Below are positions 49,609 to 59,392 of a DNA stretch of 64,000 nt, piece by piece. The position numbers and the translations under genes are program-made. The stretch spans positions 248,001-312,000 of the forward strand of contig NZ_CP073117.1 in the NCBI RefSeq assembly GCF_024205745.1. The letters run 5' to 3'. A model generated the notes under the pieces. That model made no database searches and was not told where the DNA came from. It saw nothing but the letters and a program-made list of their open reading frames with translations. The DNA comes from Neisseria subflava (lineage in GTDB: Bacteria; Pseudomonadota; Gammaproteobacteria; Burkholderiales; Neisseriaceae). The stretch's first letter is position 1. Each line of letters starts with the position of its first letter.

Positions 49609-49932
49609 ATGAACAAATTTGCCCAAGCATTGGCCGCAGCGCTCGACCGCTGCATCGTTACCAACACCGTCGCCGAACAAGGCGAGCCCGTCGGCTTCCT
49701 CTACCGCGAAGCCCCCGTATTTGAAAACGACAGCGGCTGGCGTATTTTCAGCGGCGACGAAACCGACGAATACACCGACAATCCCGACAATTTCAGCATT
49801 GTCAGCCTCTCCGCCATTACCGCAGACAATCCCGACATCGCGCCCCTGCTGACTCAGGCAGAAGGCAGCGCGTGGGAATTGAACGAAGACGGTGAGTTCC
49901 AAGCCGTTGCCGATTGGCAGCCGCAAGAATAA
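49609..49932 (+). CDS. DUF2185 (Imm33-like) family protein
   Basis: A 107-residue acidic soluble protein with the DUF2185 pattern: CIVTNTVAEQGEPVGFLYRE, then DSGWRIFSGDETDEY. Some members are annotated as immunity proteins (Imm33) next to toxins, but no toxin is adjacent, so a housekeeping role is as likely. The start is at MNKFAQAL; the frame is open for 91 more codons upstream, which overlap the rnc promoter and look non-coding. MPNHLFVNS at 49582 is an alternative. Confidence 0.75.
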   Translation: MNKFAQALAAALDRCIVTNTVAEQGEPVGFLYREAPVFENDSGWRIFSGDETDEYTDNPDNFSIVSLSAITADNPDIAPLLTQAEGSAWELNEDGEFQAVADWQPQE

Positions 49933-49947
49933 CCCATTCCCATTTCG

Positions 49948-49984
49948 TTTCAGACGGCCCTCTTTATAATAAGGCCGTCTGAAA
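49948..49984 (+). terminator. Inverted DUS hairpin before ribH
   Basis: TTTCAGACGGCC (49948-49959) with GGCCGTCTGAAA (49973-49984), TATAATAA in the loop. Confidence 0.55.
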
Positions 49985-50025
49985 CCGAGCCGAATCCCTA
50001 TTTCACAAATATTGAAGGAATCATC

Positions 50026-50505
50026 ATGAACATTATCGAACCACGCCTCGATGGCACCAACCTGCGCATCGGCATCGTTCAAGCCCGCTTTACCAACGAA
50101 ATCGGCAGCGAAATGGTCAAAGTTTGCTGCCGCACCTTAAAAGAATTGGGCGTATCCGAAGACAACATCACGCTTGCCACCGTTCCCGGCGCGCTTGAAG
50201 TGCCTATCGCGCTGATGAACCTCGCATCCTCCGAACAATTCGATGCCCTGATTGCCATCGGCGTTGTCATTCGTGGCGAAACCTACCACTTTGAATTGGT
50301 ATCCAATGAGTCCGGCGCAGGTGTCAGCCGCGTTGCCCTTGACTACAACATCCCTATCGCCAACGCCATCCTGACGACTGAAAACGACGAACAAGCCGTT
50401 GCACGTATCGAAGAAAAAGCCTCCGATGCCGCCAAAGTTGCCGTAGAATGTGCCAACTTGGTCAACCATCTTTTGTCAGAACAATACGAAGACGACGAAG
50501 AATAA
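50026..50505 (+). CDS. ribH: 6,7-dimethyl-8-ribityllumazine synthase
   Basis: A 159-residue enzyme of riboflavin synthesis that condenses the ribitylamino-uracil with dihydroxybutanone phosphate; it forms icosahedral shells in many bacteria. Present: [39 protein letters not shown] and the C-terminal [13 protein letters not shown] precedes the ATG. nusB follows, a common pairing. Confidence 0.97.
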   Translation: MNIIEPRLDGTNLRIGIVQARFTNEIGSEMVKVCCRTLKELGVSEDNITLATVPGALEVPIALMNLASSEQFDALIAIGVVIRGETYHFELVSNESGAGVSRVALDYNIPIANAILTTENDEQAVARIEEKASDAAKVAVECANLVNHLLSEQYEDDEE

Positions 50506-50534
50506 GCTTCTCCCCGTATTGAATACCGCATATT

Positions 50535-50574
50535 TTCAGACGGCCTCTCAATCATGATATTGAGGCCGTCTGAA
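50535..50574 (+). terminator. DUS hairpin between ribH and nusB
   Basis: TTCAGACGGCCTC and GAGGCCGTCTGAA, extended by CAAT/ATTG near the loop. It is intra-operonic, so full termination is doubtful. Confidence 0.55.
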
Positions 50575-50626
50575 TCATTCAATATTCAGCCGACAACCAT
50601 CGGCACTCTCTTCACAAGGAATACCC

Positions 50627-51055
50627 ATGAAAAGCCCACGCCGCCGCGCACGCGAGCTTGCCGTACAAGCTATTTATCAAGCAGGCATCAACAAAACTGC
50701 CGCTCCCGAAATCGCCAAAAACATCCACGAACTGTCCCAAACATCCAATATGGATGAAGAGTTGTTCAACAAACTGTTTTTCGGTGCACAAACCCATGCC
50801 GAAGAATACATGGAAAAAATCAGCCCCCTGCTCGACCGCGACGAGAAAGACCTCAGTCCTATCGAACGCGCCGTTTTGCTGGTTGCCTGCCATGAGCTGA
50901 GCACCATGCCTGAAACCCCCTATCCTGTCATCATCAACGAAGCCATCGAAGTTACCAAAACTTTCGGCGGCACCGATGGCCATAAATTCGTCAACGGCAT
51001 CCTCGACCAACTGGCTTCACGCATCCGCCCTGACGAACCGCGCCGCAAAGGCTAA
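50627..51055 (+). CDS. nusB: Transcription antitermination factor NusB
   Basis: A 142-residue all-helical RNA-binding protein that binds boxA in rRNA leaders together with S10. The Arg-rich start RRRARELAVQAIYQ and the C-terminal half (ERAVLLVACHEL; INEAIEVTKTFGG; FVNGILDQLA) are typical. AAGGA precedes the ATG. Confidence 0.97.
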   Translation: MKSPRRRARELAVQAIYQAGINKTAAPEIAKNIHELSQTSNMDEELFNKLFFGAQTHAEEYMEKISPLLDRDEKDLSPIERAVLLVACHELSTMPETPYPVIINEAIEVTKTFGGTDGHKFVNGILDQLASRIRPDEPRRKG

Positions 51056-51131
51056 AATTGACTTCACATCGGGTCGAGATTACTGATTTTTGCCCTGTTT
51101 AGGCTCATCTGCTTATACAGCCAAACCATCG

Positions 51132-51162
51132 AAAAGGCCGTCTGAAATTCAGACGGCCTTTT
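51132..51162. terminator. DUS-pair terminator between nusB and the pilin gene
   Basis: AAAAGGCCGTCTGAA (51132-51146) with TTCAGACGGCCTTTT (51148-51162), almost no loop; it serves convergent genes. Confidence 0.85.
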
Positions 51163-51172
51163 ATCTTTCGAT

Positions 51173-51595
51173 TTATTCTGATTTTGGCATTTCATAACCG
51201 GGACAGTTTTGCTTGTCGCTGCTTGCCCAGATGATACCGCTGTCGTTGTAATAAACGGTACAGGTTTCATTAGCGTTGGTTTCTTTGTTGGGTTCTGCCT
51301 TCAAAATATAACCTGAATCGGAAGGATTAGGCATAGAAGCCGTACCTTCGGAAAAACTAATATTGAAATATTGATTCTGCTGTAAATTTTCAGCAGGAAA
51401 CCCTACAAATGTACTTTTTTGAGTGTAGTAGCGTTCGATCTGTTGGGCGTTATGCAGCATCTGCGTGCGGACGGCGGCAAGGCGCGTTTGGCGGATGTAG
51501 TTTTGATAAGACGGATATGCGATGGTAGCAAGAATGGCTGCAATCACAACGACTATCAGCAGCTCGATAAGCGTGAAGCCTTGTTGGTGTTTCAT
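51173..51595 (-). CDS. pilV: Minor type IV pilin, PilV-like
   Basis: A 140-residue prepilin with a 6-residue leader (MKHQQG) and a perfect processed start [20 protein letters not shown] with Glu5. [20 protein letters not shown] is the rest of the spine helix. Two cysteines near the C-terminus (ETCTVYY and QNCPGY) would close the D-loop. In Neisseria the pilin gene beside macAB is pilV, a minor pilin affecting adhesion and DNA uptake; the name rests on that position. PilE-like or ComP-like function is possible. There is no strong ribosome site. Confidence 0.8.
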   Translation of the reverse strand: MKHQQGFTLIELLIVVVIAAILATIAYPSYQNYIRQTRLAAVRTQMLHNAQQIERYYTQKSTFVGFPAENLQQNQYFNISFSEGTASMPNPSDSGYILKAEPNKETNANETCTVYYNDSGIIWASSDKQNCPGYEMPKSE

Positions 51596-51779
51596 TGTAG
51601 TTATGTCGTAAATAATTAGAATAAGACGTGGATATTATAGTAGTTTTCTTGCGGCTTAAATGTTCAGATTCGGAGGGAGTTTGGGAATTTATGTAAATGA
51701 GGTGCAAGTTCTGAAAAATGTTTACTACCCTTTATTTTTTATTTCAATAAGTTAAACTTCAATTTGAGCCGACCGTCTC

Positions 51780-51808
51780 TTGGTCAGCCTTGGTCTTTAC
51801 AGTAAAAT
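51780..51808 (+). promoter_or_regulatory. Candidate macA promoter
   Basis: TTGGTC (51780-51785), 17-base spacer, TAAAAT (51803-51808), about 75 bases upstream of macA. The -35 is weak. Confidence 0.4.
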
Positions 51809-51884
51809 CCAGTTGTTTTTTTGTTTCTATCAATACATCTGTTGCTTGTCTGCGACGTTATTTTATTGAATTGGTTTCTTTTAT

Positions 51885-53066
51885 ATGTCTAAAGTTTTCA
51901 AGTGGGCGGCCGGTACGGCTGTTGTGGTAGCAGCGGCTTTCGGCGGCTGGTCTTTGATGAAGCCTGAGCCTCAGTCTTCTTTTATTACAGAAGTAGTCAA
52001 ACGCGGCGATATCCGTCAAACCGTGTCGGCAACCGGCGAAATCTCACCTTCCAATTTGGTATCCGTGGGCGCGGAAGCTTCAGGTCAGATTAAAAAACTG
52101 TATGTGAAACTGGGCCAACAAGTGAAAAAAGGCGATCTGATTGCAGAAATCGACTCAACCAATCAGATCAATACCTTAAATACCGAAAAATCCAAACTGG
52201 AAACCTATCAGGCAAAATTGGTTTCTGCCGAAATCGCACTTTCCAGTGCGGAGAAAAAATATAAACGCGAACTTGCCTTATGGAAAGAACAGGCAACTTC
52301 CAAAGAAGACTTGGAATCTGCACAAGACTCTTTAGCCGCAGCCAAAGCCAATGTTGCCGAACTGAAAGCCGCCATCAAACAATCCAAAATCTCCATCAAT
52401 ACAGCCGAATCCGAACTGGGCCACACGCGGATTACCGCCACCATGGACGGCACTGTGGTCGCCATTCCTGTTGAAGAAGGCCAATCCGTCAATGCGGCGC
52501 AATCTACGCCGACCATCATCCAACTGGCCAATCTGGAAACCATGTTGAACAAAATGCAGATTGCTGAAGGCGACATCACGAAAGTCAAAGCCGGTCAGGA
52601 TATTTCGTTCACCATTCTGTCTGAACCGGACACCCCGATTAAAGCAAAATTAGACAGCGTCGACCCCGGCATGACCACCATGTCTTTGGGCAGCTACACC
52701 AGCAGCACGGACACGACTTCCAATGCGATTTACTACTATGCCCGCGCCCTTGTGCCGAATAATGACGGCAAGCTCTCCATCGGCATGACCACTCAAAATA
52801 CAATTGAAATCAACGGCGTGAAGAATGTCTTGCTGGTACCGACACTGACCGTGAAAAAGCATAACGGCAAATCCTATGTCAGCGTTTTGGGTGCAGACAA
52901 TCAAGCTGTCGAGCGCGAAGTAACCGTCGGTTTGAAAGACAGCATGAACACCGAAATCAAAAGCGGCTTGAAAGAAGGCGAAAAAGTGATCATTTCAGAA
53001 ATGAGCGCAGATGAAAAGAATAAGAGCAGCGAACGCGCGATGATGGGCGGCGGCCCTCCTCGCTGA
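51885..53066 (+). CDS. macA: MacA, periplasmic adaptor of the MacAB efflux pump
   Basis: A 393-residue membrane-fusion protein with an N-terminal membrane anchor (about 8-24). Lipoyl halves flank an alpha-hairpin coiled coil (about 95-185, e.g. TYQAKLVSAEIALSSAEKKY), followed by beta-barrel and membrane-proximal domains. It links MacB to an outer-membrane channel and stimulates its ATPase. The C-terminus is Gly/Met/Pro-rich. macB follows 81 bases downstream. Confidence 0.94.
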   Translation: MSKVFKWAAGTAVVVAAAFGGWSLMKPEPQSSFITEVVKRGDIRQTVSATGEISPSNLVSVGAEASGQIKKLYVKLGQQVKKGDLIAEIDSTNQINTLNTEKSKLETYQAKLVSAEIALSSAEKKYKRELALWKEQATSKEDLESAQDSLAAAKANVAELKAAIKQSKISINTAESELGHTRITATMDGTVVAIPVEEGQSVNAAQSTPTIIQLANLETMLNKMQIAEGDITKVKAGQDISFTILSEPDTPIKAKLDSVDPGMTTMSLGSYTSSTDTTSNAIYYYARALVPNNDGKLSIGMTTQNTIEINGVKNVLLVPTLTVKKHNGKSYVSVLGADNQAVEREVTVGLKDSMNTEIKSGLKEGEKVIISEMSADEKNKSSERAMMGGGPPR

Positions 53067-53072
53067 TTGATT

Positions 53073-53112
53073 AAGGCCGTCTGAAAGATTTGGCTGTGTT
53101 TCAGACGGCCTT
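53073..53112 (+). terminator. DUS hairpin between macA and macB
   Basis: AAGGCCGTCTGAAA (53073-53086) with TTTCAGACGGCCTT (53099-53112). It lies inside the operon, possibly a partial terminator. Confidence 0.55.
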
Positions 53113-53147
53113 AGTTCCCATGTTTCTATTTTTCGCCCGGAAAGATT

Positions 53148-55085
53148 ATGAGTTTAATCGAATGTAAGAATATCAACCGTTTTTTCGGTAGCGGTGAAAA
53201 CCGTGTGCACGTATTGAAAGATGTCAGCCTTTCTATTGAGAAAGGCGACTTTGTGGCGATTATCGGCCAGTCCGGCTCAGGCAAATCGACGCTGATGAAT
53301 ATCTTGGGCTGTCTGGATACCGCCACTTCCGGCTCTTATCAAATCGACGGCATCGAAACATCGCAAATGCAGCCGGATGAGCTGGCGGCTTTGCGCCGTG
53401 AGCGTTTCGGCTTTATTTTCCAGCGTTACAACCTGTTAAGCTCGCTGACCGCCCGAGACAACGTCGCCCTGCCTGCCGTGTATATGGGCATGGGCAGCAA
53501 AGAGCGCGCGGAACGTGCAGAAAAACTGTTGGGCGATTTGGGTTTGCAAAATAAAGAAGGCAACAAACCCAGCGAACTTTCCGGCGGTCAGCAACAACGC
53601 GTTTCGATTGCCCGCGCGTTGATGAACGGCGGCGAAATCATCTTTGCCGACGAACCGACCGGTGCATTGGATACCGCCAGCGGTAAAAACGTGATGGAAA
53701 TCATCCACAAGCTGCACGAAGACGGGCATACCGTGATTATGGTTACCCACGATCCGGGCATTGCGGCAAACGCAAACCGCGTCATCGAAATCCGCGACGG
53801 TCAGATTATTTCGGATACGTCTAAAAATCCGGATATTCTGCCAAGCAAAGTGGAGAGGATTAAAGAAAAAGCTTCCTGGTCGTTTTATTACGATCAATTT
53901 ATGGAAGCATTCAAAATGTCGGTACAGGCGATTATGGCGCACAAAATGCGTTCGTTACTGACCATGCTGGGGATTATCATCGGTATCGCTTCGGTGGTAT
54001 CGGTAGTGGCGTTGGGTAATGGCTCGCAACAAAAAATCTTGGAAGACATCAACTCGATGGGCACAAACACCATCAGCATCTTTCCCGGCCGTGGTTTTGG
54101 CGACCGCCGCAGCGGACGAATCAAAACGCTGACGATTAATGACGCAAAAGCCATCAGCCAACAAAGCTACGTCGCCTCCGCCACTCCTCAAACCAACTCC
54201 AGCGGCACCTTGACCTACCGCAACACCGACCTGACCGCCTCGCTTTACGGCGTGGGCGAACAATATTTCGACGTGCGCGGTTTGAAATTGGAAGAAGGCC
54301 GTCTGTTTGATGATGACGATGTAAAAACCGATGCCCAAGTCGTCGTCATCGACCAAAATACCAAAACCAAACTCTTCGGCGAAGGCGTTGATCCTTTAGG
54401 CAAAACCATCCTCTTCAAAAAACGCCCGCTAACCGTCATCGGCATTATGAAAAAAGATGACAACTCGTTCGGCAATTCAGACTCGCTGATGCTTTGGTCG
54501 CCTTATACAACGGTCATGCACCAAATTACCGGCGAGAGCCATACCAACTCCATCGTTGTCAAAATCAAAGACGATGCCAACACGCAAGTTGCCGAAAAAA
54601 GCCTGACCGAGCTGCTGAAAGCACGCCACGGCACAGAAGACTTCTTTATGAACAACAGCGACAGCATCAAAGAAATGGTTGAAAGCACAACCGGCACCAT
54701 GACACTGCTGATTTCTTCCATCGCGGTCATCTCTTTGGTGGTCGGCGGCATCGGCGTGATGAACATCATGCTGGTCTCCGTTACCGAGCGCACCAAAGAA
54801 ATCGGCGTCCGCATGGCAATCGGCGCACGCCGCAACAATATTTTGCAACAGTTTCTAATTGAGGCCGTCTTAATCTGTATTATCGGCGGCCTGTCAGGCG
54901 TATTGTTGTCCGCAAGCATCAGCCTGGTGTTCAACTACTTTGTCACCGACTTCCCGATGAGCATTTCCATGACTTCCGTCATCGGCGCAGTTGTCTGCTC
55001 CACCGCCATCGGTGTCGCGTTCGGCTTTATGCCCGCCAACAAAGCTTCCAAGCTCAACCCGATTGATGCGCTGGCTCAGGATTGA
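53148..55085 (+). CDS. macB: MacB, ABC-type macrolide/peptide efflux transporter
   Basis: A 645-residue protein with an N-terminal ATPase (Walker A GQSGSGKST at 40-48, signature LSGGQQQR, Walker B IIFADEP) and a C-terminal permease with one helix (about 270-295), a large periplasmic domain and three terminal helices ending NPIDALAQD. Exports macrolides and other amphiphilic substrates from the periplasm through MacA and an outer-membrane channel. GGAAAG precedes the ATG. Confidence 0.96.
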   Translation: MSLIECKNINRFFGSGENRVHVLKDVSLSIEKGDFVAIIGQSGSGKSTLMNILGCLDTATSGSYQIDGIETSQMQPDELAALRRERFGFIFQRYNLLSSLTARDNVALPAVYMGMGSKERAERAEKLLGDLGLQNKEGNKPSELSGGQQQRVSIARALMNGGEIIFADEPTGALDTASGKNVMEIIHKLHEDGHTVIMVTHDPGIAANANRVIEIRDGQIISDTSKNPDILPSKVERIKEKASWSFYYDQFMEAFKMSVQAIMAHKMRSLLTMLGIIIGIASVVSVVALGNGSQQKILEDINSMGTNTISIFPGRGFGDRRSGRIKTLTINDAKAISQQSYVASATPQTNSSGTLTYRNTDLTASLYGVGEQYFDVRGLKLEEGRLFDDDDVKTDAQVVVIDQNTKTKLFGEGVDPLGKTILFKKRPLTVIGIMKKDDNSFGNSDSLMLWSPYTTVMHQITGESHTNSIVVKIKDDANTQVAEKSLTELLKARHGTEDFFMNNSDSIKEMVESTTGTMTLLISSIAVISLVVGGIGVMNIMLVSVTERTKEIGVRMAIGARRNNILQQFLIEAVLICIIGGLSGVLLSASISLVFNYFVTDFPMSISMTSVIGAVVCSTAIGVAFGFMPANKASKLNPIDALAQD

Positions 55086-55090
55086 TTATG

Positions 55091-55125
55091 TTTCAGACGG
55101 CCTATTATCTTAGGGCCGTCTGAAA
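55091..55125 (+). terminator. Inverted DUS hairpin between macB and the channel gene
   Basis: TTTCAGACGGCC (55091-55102) with GGCCGTCTGAAA (55114-55125). Confidence 0.5.
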
Positions 55126-55148
55126 TGCTGTTACCCGAAAGATTTTTT

Positions 55149-56530
55149 ATGAAGACGAAACCTTTTTCCCAAGCAGCCTTATCATTGGCTGTTGCCCTTG
55201 CCCTAAGTGCGTGCGCCGCACCTAAAGCCAACCCGAACCTGACACTGGAAGCGACCGGCCAAGTCATGAGCACGGCGGAAACTGCCGAACGCTACGATGT
55301 AAACGGCAACTGGTGGGAAATCTACCAAAGCCCGCAGCTCAATGCGCTGATGGAGCAGGCGCTGGCCAACAATGTCGATTTGAAACAGGCGGCCATCAGC
55401 GTCAACAAGGCTTTGTACCAAGCCAATATTTTGGGTGCGGATTTGGTGCCTTCGTTCAGCGGCTCGTTGGGCGCGAACGCTTCTAAAAACCTGAAAACCG
55501 GCAGCCACGGCAATACCTTCAGCAGCCAGCTTGGTTTGAGCTACGAATTGGATTTATGGCGCAAACTCAGTGCCACTGCCGATGCGCAGGTATGGGAATA
55601 CCAAGCCACGCATGAAGACATGGCCAACACACGCCTGACTTTGATTAATAATGTCGCCGATGCGTATTTCAATATCGCCTACCTGAACGAAGCCATCGAG
55701 TTGGCAAAAAATCGCTGAAGCAATATCAGGAAATCAATCGCATTGCGAATGCCAAGTTTCGCTACGGCCGTGCCGACTCAAGCCAGCCGACCCAAGCCAA
55801 ACAGTCATTGCTGAGCGCAGAAAACAGCCTGTTGTCTTTGCAAAACAATTTGGATACGCAAAAACAGGTTTTGCGTAATTTGTTGAATTTAAGGCCGTCT
55901 GAAAACATGGCCGCCGATCCGACACAATTCCGCCTGCTGCCGGCCAAAGGCGTGAACTTGGACGTACCGATTACCGTTTTGGCCAACCGCCCCGACCTGC
56001 GCGCCGCCGAATACCGCCTGCAAGCGTCACAACAATCGGTCAACGCGCAAAAACGCAGTTGGTATCCGTCGATTACTTTGGGTGCAAGTCTGAGTACGTC
56101 TTCCGATAAAGCGAAAAGCACGTTCAATATCCCCATGTTGGGCGGCTCGGCCACCATCAATCTGCCTTTCCTTAACTGGCAGACCATGAAATGGAAAGAC
56201 AAAACCGTACAAGCGGAGATGGACAGTGCCAAACTGAATTTTGAAAAAGCCCTGACCACTGCGCTCAACGAGGTCAACACCAACTACCTTGCCTACAAAA
56301 ACGCGCAGGCCAGCCTTGCCAATCAGGAACAGCGTTATCAGTTGGACAAGAAAAACAGCCATTACTATCAAGTCCGCTACCAACATGGTAAAAATGAACT
56401 GAAAGACTGGCTGGAGGCTTTGAATTCGGAATACAGCTCGGCTCAAAACCTGCTGAACCAACGCTATGAAGCCTTAAAATACGAAAATATGGTGTATAAA
56501 GCCATGGCGGGGCGTTATACGCCGAAATAG
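55149..56530 (+). pseudogene. Outer-membrane efflux lipoprotein (NodT/TolC family), frameshifted
   Basis: The protein starts with a signal peptide and lipobox LSAC (Cys22), then the usual outer-membrane-factor repeat. The frame ends at a TGA (55716-55718) after ELAKNR. The second half continues in the -1 frame: KQYQEINRIANAKFRYGRAD and onward to the stop at 56530. One missing base in the A6 run (55706-55711) explains the break; restoring it gives a 460-residue protein, the normal length for this family. The run forms the heptamer A AAA AAT in frame, a possible -1 slip site. It would be the outer channel for MacAB. A DUS lies at 55892-55903. Assembly error, true pseudogene and slippage are all open. 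Confidence 0.85.
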
Positions 56531-56532
56531 CA

Positions 56533-56578
56533 TTTTCAGACGGCCTTTGGTTAATTTCCGTCAACGGCCGTCTGAAAA
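56533..56578 (+). terminator. Inverted DUS hairpin after the channel gene
   Basis: TTTTCAGACGGCC (56533-56545) with GGCCGTCTGAAAA (56566-56578), 20-base loop. Confidence 0.55.
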
Positions 56579-56642
56579 ACATTCAAGCAACTGAATTTTC
56601 ATATATAATCGCGCGTTTATTTGATTTTATCCGGACAACATT

Positions 56643-57509
56643 ATGGCCTTCGCCTCTCTCTTTACGCTTTTGGACGACATTACCGCCGTTTTGGACGATG
56701 TAGCGATGATGACCAAAGTCGCCGCCAAAAAAACCGCCGGCGTGGTCGGTGACGATTTGGCGCTCAACGCCAATCAGGTAACCGGCGTATCTGCCGAGCG
56801 CGAATTGCCGATTATTTGGGCGGTGGCAAAAGGCTCTCTGGTCAACAAGCTGATTCTGGTACCGCTTGCGCTGTCGCTTTCCGCTTTCCTGCCCGCACTG
56901 ATTACGCCGTTGCTGATGATCGGCGGTGTGTATTTGTGTTTTGAAGGCGTGGAAAAACTGTTGCACAAATTCCTGCACCGCAATGAACACGAAGACGGAC
57001 ACGATGCCGAGCCTGAAGTCATAGATGAAAAAACAAAAGTTAAAGGCGCGGTCCGCACAGATTTCATCCTCTCCGCCGAAATCATCATTATCGCGCTGGG
57101 CGTTGTTGAAAAATATGACCTGATGACACGTTCTTTGGTGATGGCCGCCATCGGTGTCGGCATGACGGTATTGGTCTATGGTTTGGTCGGCATTATTGTC
57201 AAACTTGACGACCTCGGTATGATGTTGATGCGCCAAAAAAGTGCCGCCGTGCAAGGTATCGGACGCGGTTTGATTTCATTTATGCCTTGGTTTATGCGCG
57301 GCTTGAGTATTGTCGGCACGCTGGCGATGTTCTTGGTCGGCGGCGGGCTGATCGCCCACAACCTTGGCTTTTTGCACGATTTCCTCCACGCGCAGCATTG
57401 GGACAGCGGCATGATGGAACATATCGCCAATTTGGTGGTCGGAGTAGCCGCCGGTGCATTGGCCTGCGCAATCGTCCTGCCTGCAATGAAATTGTTTCAA
57501 AAAGACTGA
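56643..57509 (+). CDS. DUF808 (YedI-like) inner-membrane protein
   Basis: A 288-residue membrane protein opening with ASLFTLLDDITAVLDDVA, the DUF808 hallmark, followed by KVAAKKTAGVVGDDLALNA and six or more hydrophobic helices. The family is widespread and its function is unknown. A charged cytoplasmic stretch (HRNEHEDGHDAEPE) sits after the second helix group. No cofactor motif is visible. Confidence 0.88.
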   Translation: MAFASLFTLLDDITAVLDDVAMMTKVAAKKTAGVVGDDLALNANQVTGVSAERELPIIWAVAKGSLVNKLILVPLALSLSAFLPALITPLLMIGGVYLCFEGVEKLLHKFLHRNEHEDGHDAEPEVIDEKTKVKGAVRTDFILSAEIIIIALGVVEKYDLMTRSLVMAAIGVGMTVLVYGLVGIIVKLDDLGMMLMRQKSAAVQGIGRGLISFMPWFMRGLSIVGTLAMFLVGGGLIAHNLGFLHDFLHAQHWDSGMMEHIANLVVGVAAGALACAIVLPAMKLFQKD

Positions 57510-57521
57510 TTTTGTTTCCCT

Positions 57522-57546
57522 GCCGTCTGAAAACTTTTCAGACGGC
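57522..57546 (+). terminator. DUS-variant hairpin after the DUF808 gene
   Basis: GCCGTCTGAAAA (57522-57533) with TTTTCAGACGGC (57535-57546). The left copy reads CTGCCGTCTGAA, between the two dialects. Confidence 0.65.
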
Positions 57547-57564
57547 CTCAATACCATTTAAAGC

Positions 57565-59112
57565 ATGAATATTTTCCGTAAACTCGAACAATATTGGCAA
57601 CATCCGCTGCTTTACTGGCCGCTGGTCATCTTGATTGCCGCCGCGACACCGTTCACTTTCGCCCCGTATTATCATTTCTGGCTGATGCCGCTGTTGTTTG
57701 GCGCGCTGATACGCCTGATTGAATTGCGTCCGCGCTTTGCCGTCATGACTGCCTATCTGTTCGGATTAATCGGTTATACGGCGCAGTTTTATTGGATACA
57801 CACTGCCTTGCATGATGTTTCGGGTTTGCCGGATTCATACGCCATCCCCCTCACCTTCCTACTGCCGGCATTTCTCGCGCTTTATCCGGCCATCTGTTTT
57901 TGGGTGTGGAGAAAATGCAACCTGTCGCGCTGGGCCAAAACCGGCCTCCTGCTGCCGATTTTGTGGACGCTGGCAGAATTTGCCCGCGAACGTTTCCTGA
58001 CCGGATTCGGCTGGGGCGCAATCGGCTATTCCCAAATCATCAAAGACAGCCCATTGGCAGGCTTCGCGCCTTTGGGCGGCATTCATATGGTTACGCTGGC
58101 AACTGCTTTCCTCAGCGCATGGCTGGTGTTGCTGATTGACAACCACGGCCGTCTGAAACACCGCCTGCTACCCTTATTCCTTATCGTTGCGCTCTGCTCC
58201 GTCGGCTACATTTCCCAACAAACCGAATACACCCGCCCCGACGGCAGCACCAGCACGGTTGCCCTGATTCAAGGCAACATCGAGCAAAATCTGAAATGGA
58301 AGGAAGAGCAAATCATTCCGACCATTCAGAAATACTACGAACAAATCAGCAAGACCAGTGCCGACATCGTCATTCTGCCTGAAACTGCCCTGCCACTGAT
58401 GCGCCAAGACCTGCCCGAAGGCATCTTGGAACAATTCGCCGAACAAGCGCAAAGCAACGGCAGTGCATTGGCCATCGGCATCAGCCAATATACGCCCGAT
58501 GGCAACGGCTACGAAAATGCTGTCATCAATTTGAGCGACTATCACAACAGCACTTCCGATACCATCCCCTACTACGCCAAGAACCACCTCGTTCCATTTG
58601 GCGAATACAAGCCCTTGCCCGCCATTACCGAGCGTCTCTATAAAATGATGGATATGCCTTTGGCCGACTTTCAAAAAGGCGGCGACAACCAAGCGCCTTT
58701 GGTAATGAAAGATCAAAAAGTCGCCTTCAATATTTGCTATGAAGACGGTTTCGGCGACGAACTCATCGCAACGGCGAAACGCTCTACCCTACTCGCCAAC
58801 ATCAGCAATATGGCGTGGTATGGCAAATCCAATGCCATGTATCAGCAGCTTCAACAGTCCCAAGCGCGTGCAATGGAACTGGGTCGCTATATGGTTCGCG
58901 CCACCAATACCGGCGCAACCGCCATTATTTCCCCTAAAGGTACGATTGTTGCCGAAGCCCAACCGGATACAGAGACCGTCCTCGAAGGCCACGTTAAAGG
59001 CTATATCGGAGAAACGCCCTATATGAAAGCAGGCGGCTCAACATGGCTTATCAGCATTTTGGCCGTTATCGGCGCATTCCTTATCCTGATTGGCCGGAAG
59101 AAATCAGAATAA
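57565..59112 (+). CDS. lnt: Apolipoprotein N-acyltransferase
   Basis: A 515-residue inner-membrane enzyme that adds the third acyl chain to lipoproteins. About seven helices enclose a nitrilase-like periplasmic domain with the catalytic triad Glu273 (LPETALP), Lys339 (YAKNHLVPFGEY) and Cys391 (FNICYED), spaced as in E. coli. Its product feeds the LolA pathway (gene at 20208). The region upstream of the ATG has no clear ribosome site. Confidence 0.96.
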   Translation: MNIFRKLEQYWQHPLLYWPLVILIAAATPFTFAPYYHFWLMPLLFGALIRLIELRPRFAVMTAYLFGLIGYTAQFYWIHTALHDVSGLPDSYAIPLTFLLPAFLALYPAICFWVWRKCNLSRWAKTGLLLPILWTLAEFARERFLTGFGWGAIGYSQIIKDSPLAGFAPLGGIHMVTLATAFLSAWLVLLIDNHGRLKHRLLPLFLIVALCSVGYISQQTEYTRPDGSTSTVALIQGNIEQNLKWKEEQIIPTIQKYYEQISKTSADIVILPETALPLMRQDLPEGILEQFAEQAQSNGSALAIGISQYTPDGNGYENAVINLSDYHNSTSDTIPYYAKNHLVPFGEYKPLPAITERLYKMMDMPLADFQKGGDNQAPLVMKDQKVAFNICYEDGFGDELIATAKRSTLLANISNMAWYGKSNAMYQQLQQSQARAMELGRYMVRATNTGATAIISPKGTIVAEAQPDTETVLEGHVKGYIGETPYMKAGGSTWLISILAVIGAFLILIGRKKSE

Positions 59113-59122
59113 AAAAATTTTT

Positions 59123-59149
59123 AAGACCTTGTTATACAAGGTCTTTTTT
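59123..59149 (+). terminator. Non-DUS terminator after lnt
   Basis: AAGACCTTG (59123-59131) with CAAGGTCTT (59138-59146), followed by T-rich sequence. Confidence 0.88.
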
Positions 59150-59392
59150 ATTACTAAAACTATTTACATACAGAAATGTTTGTAATATACTTATCCAAAA
59201 CCTAGCAAATCACTCAAATTTTCTAAGACAATCAACCCTTGCGATTCAAGCAGTAAAAACTATTGAATCTATCGTTAATTTACAGAAAAAATCCAACCCA
59301 TAACAAAACAAACCGCAGGCAGTGTTATACTGCTTGTCACACAATAAACAAAAAGCCGTTTTCAGACGGCCTAATCAAGGAGAGCATCCTTT

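Noticed and set aside
49336-49932. Long version of the DUF2185 gene with 91 extra N-terminal codons
   Set aside because: The extension overlaps the rnc start region and shows no protein-like pattern; the family begins at MNKFAQ.
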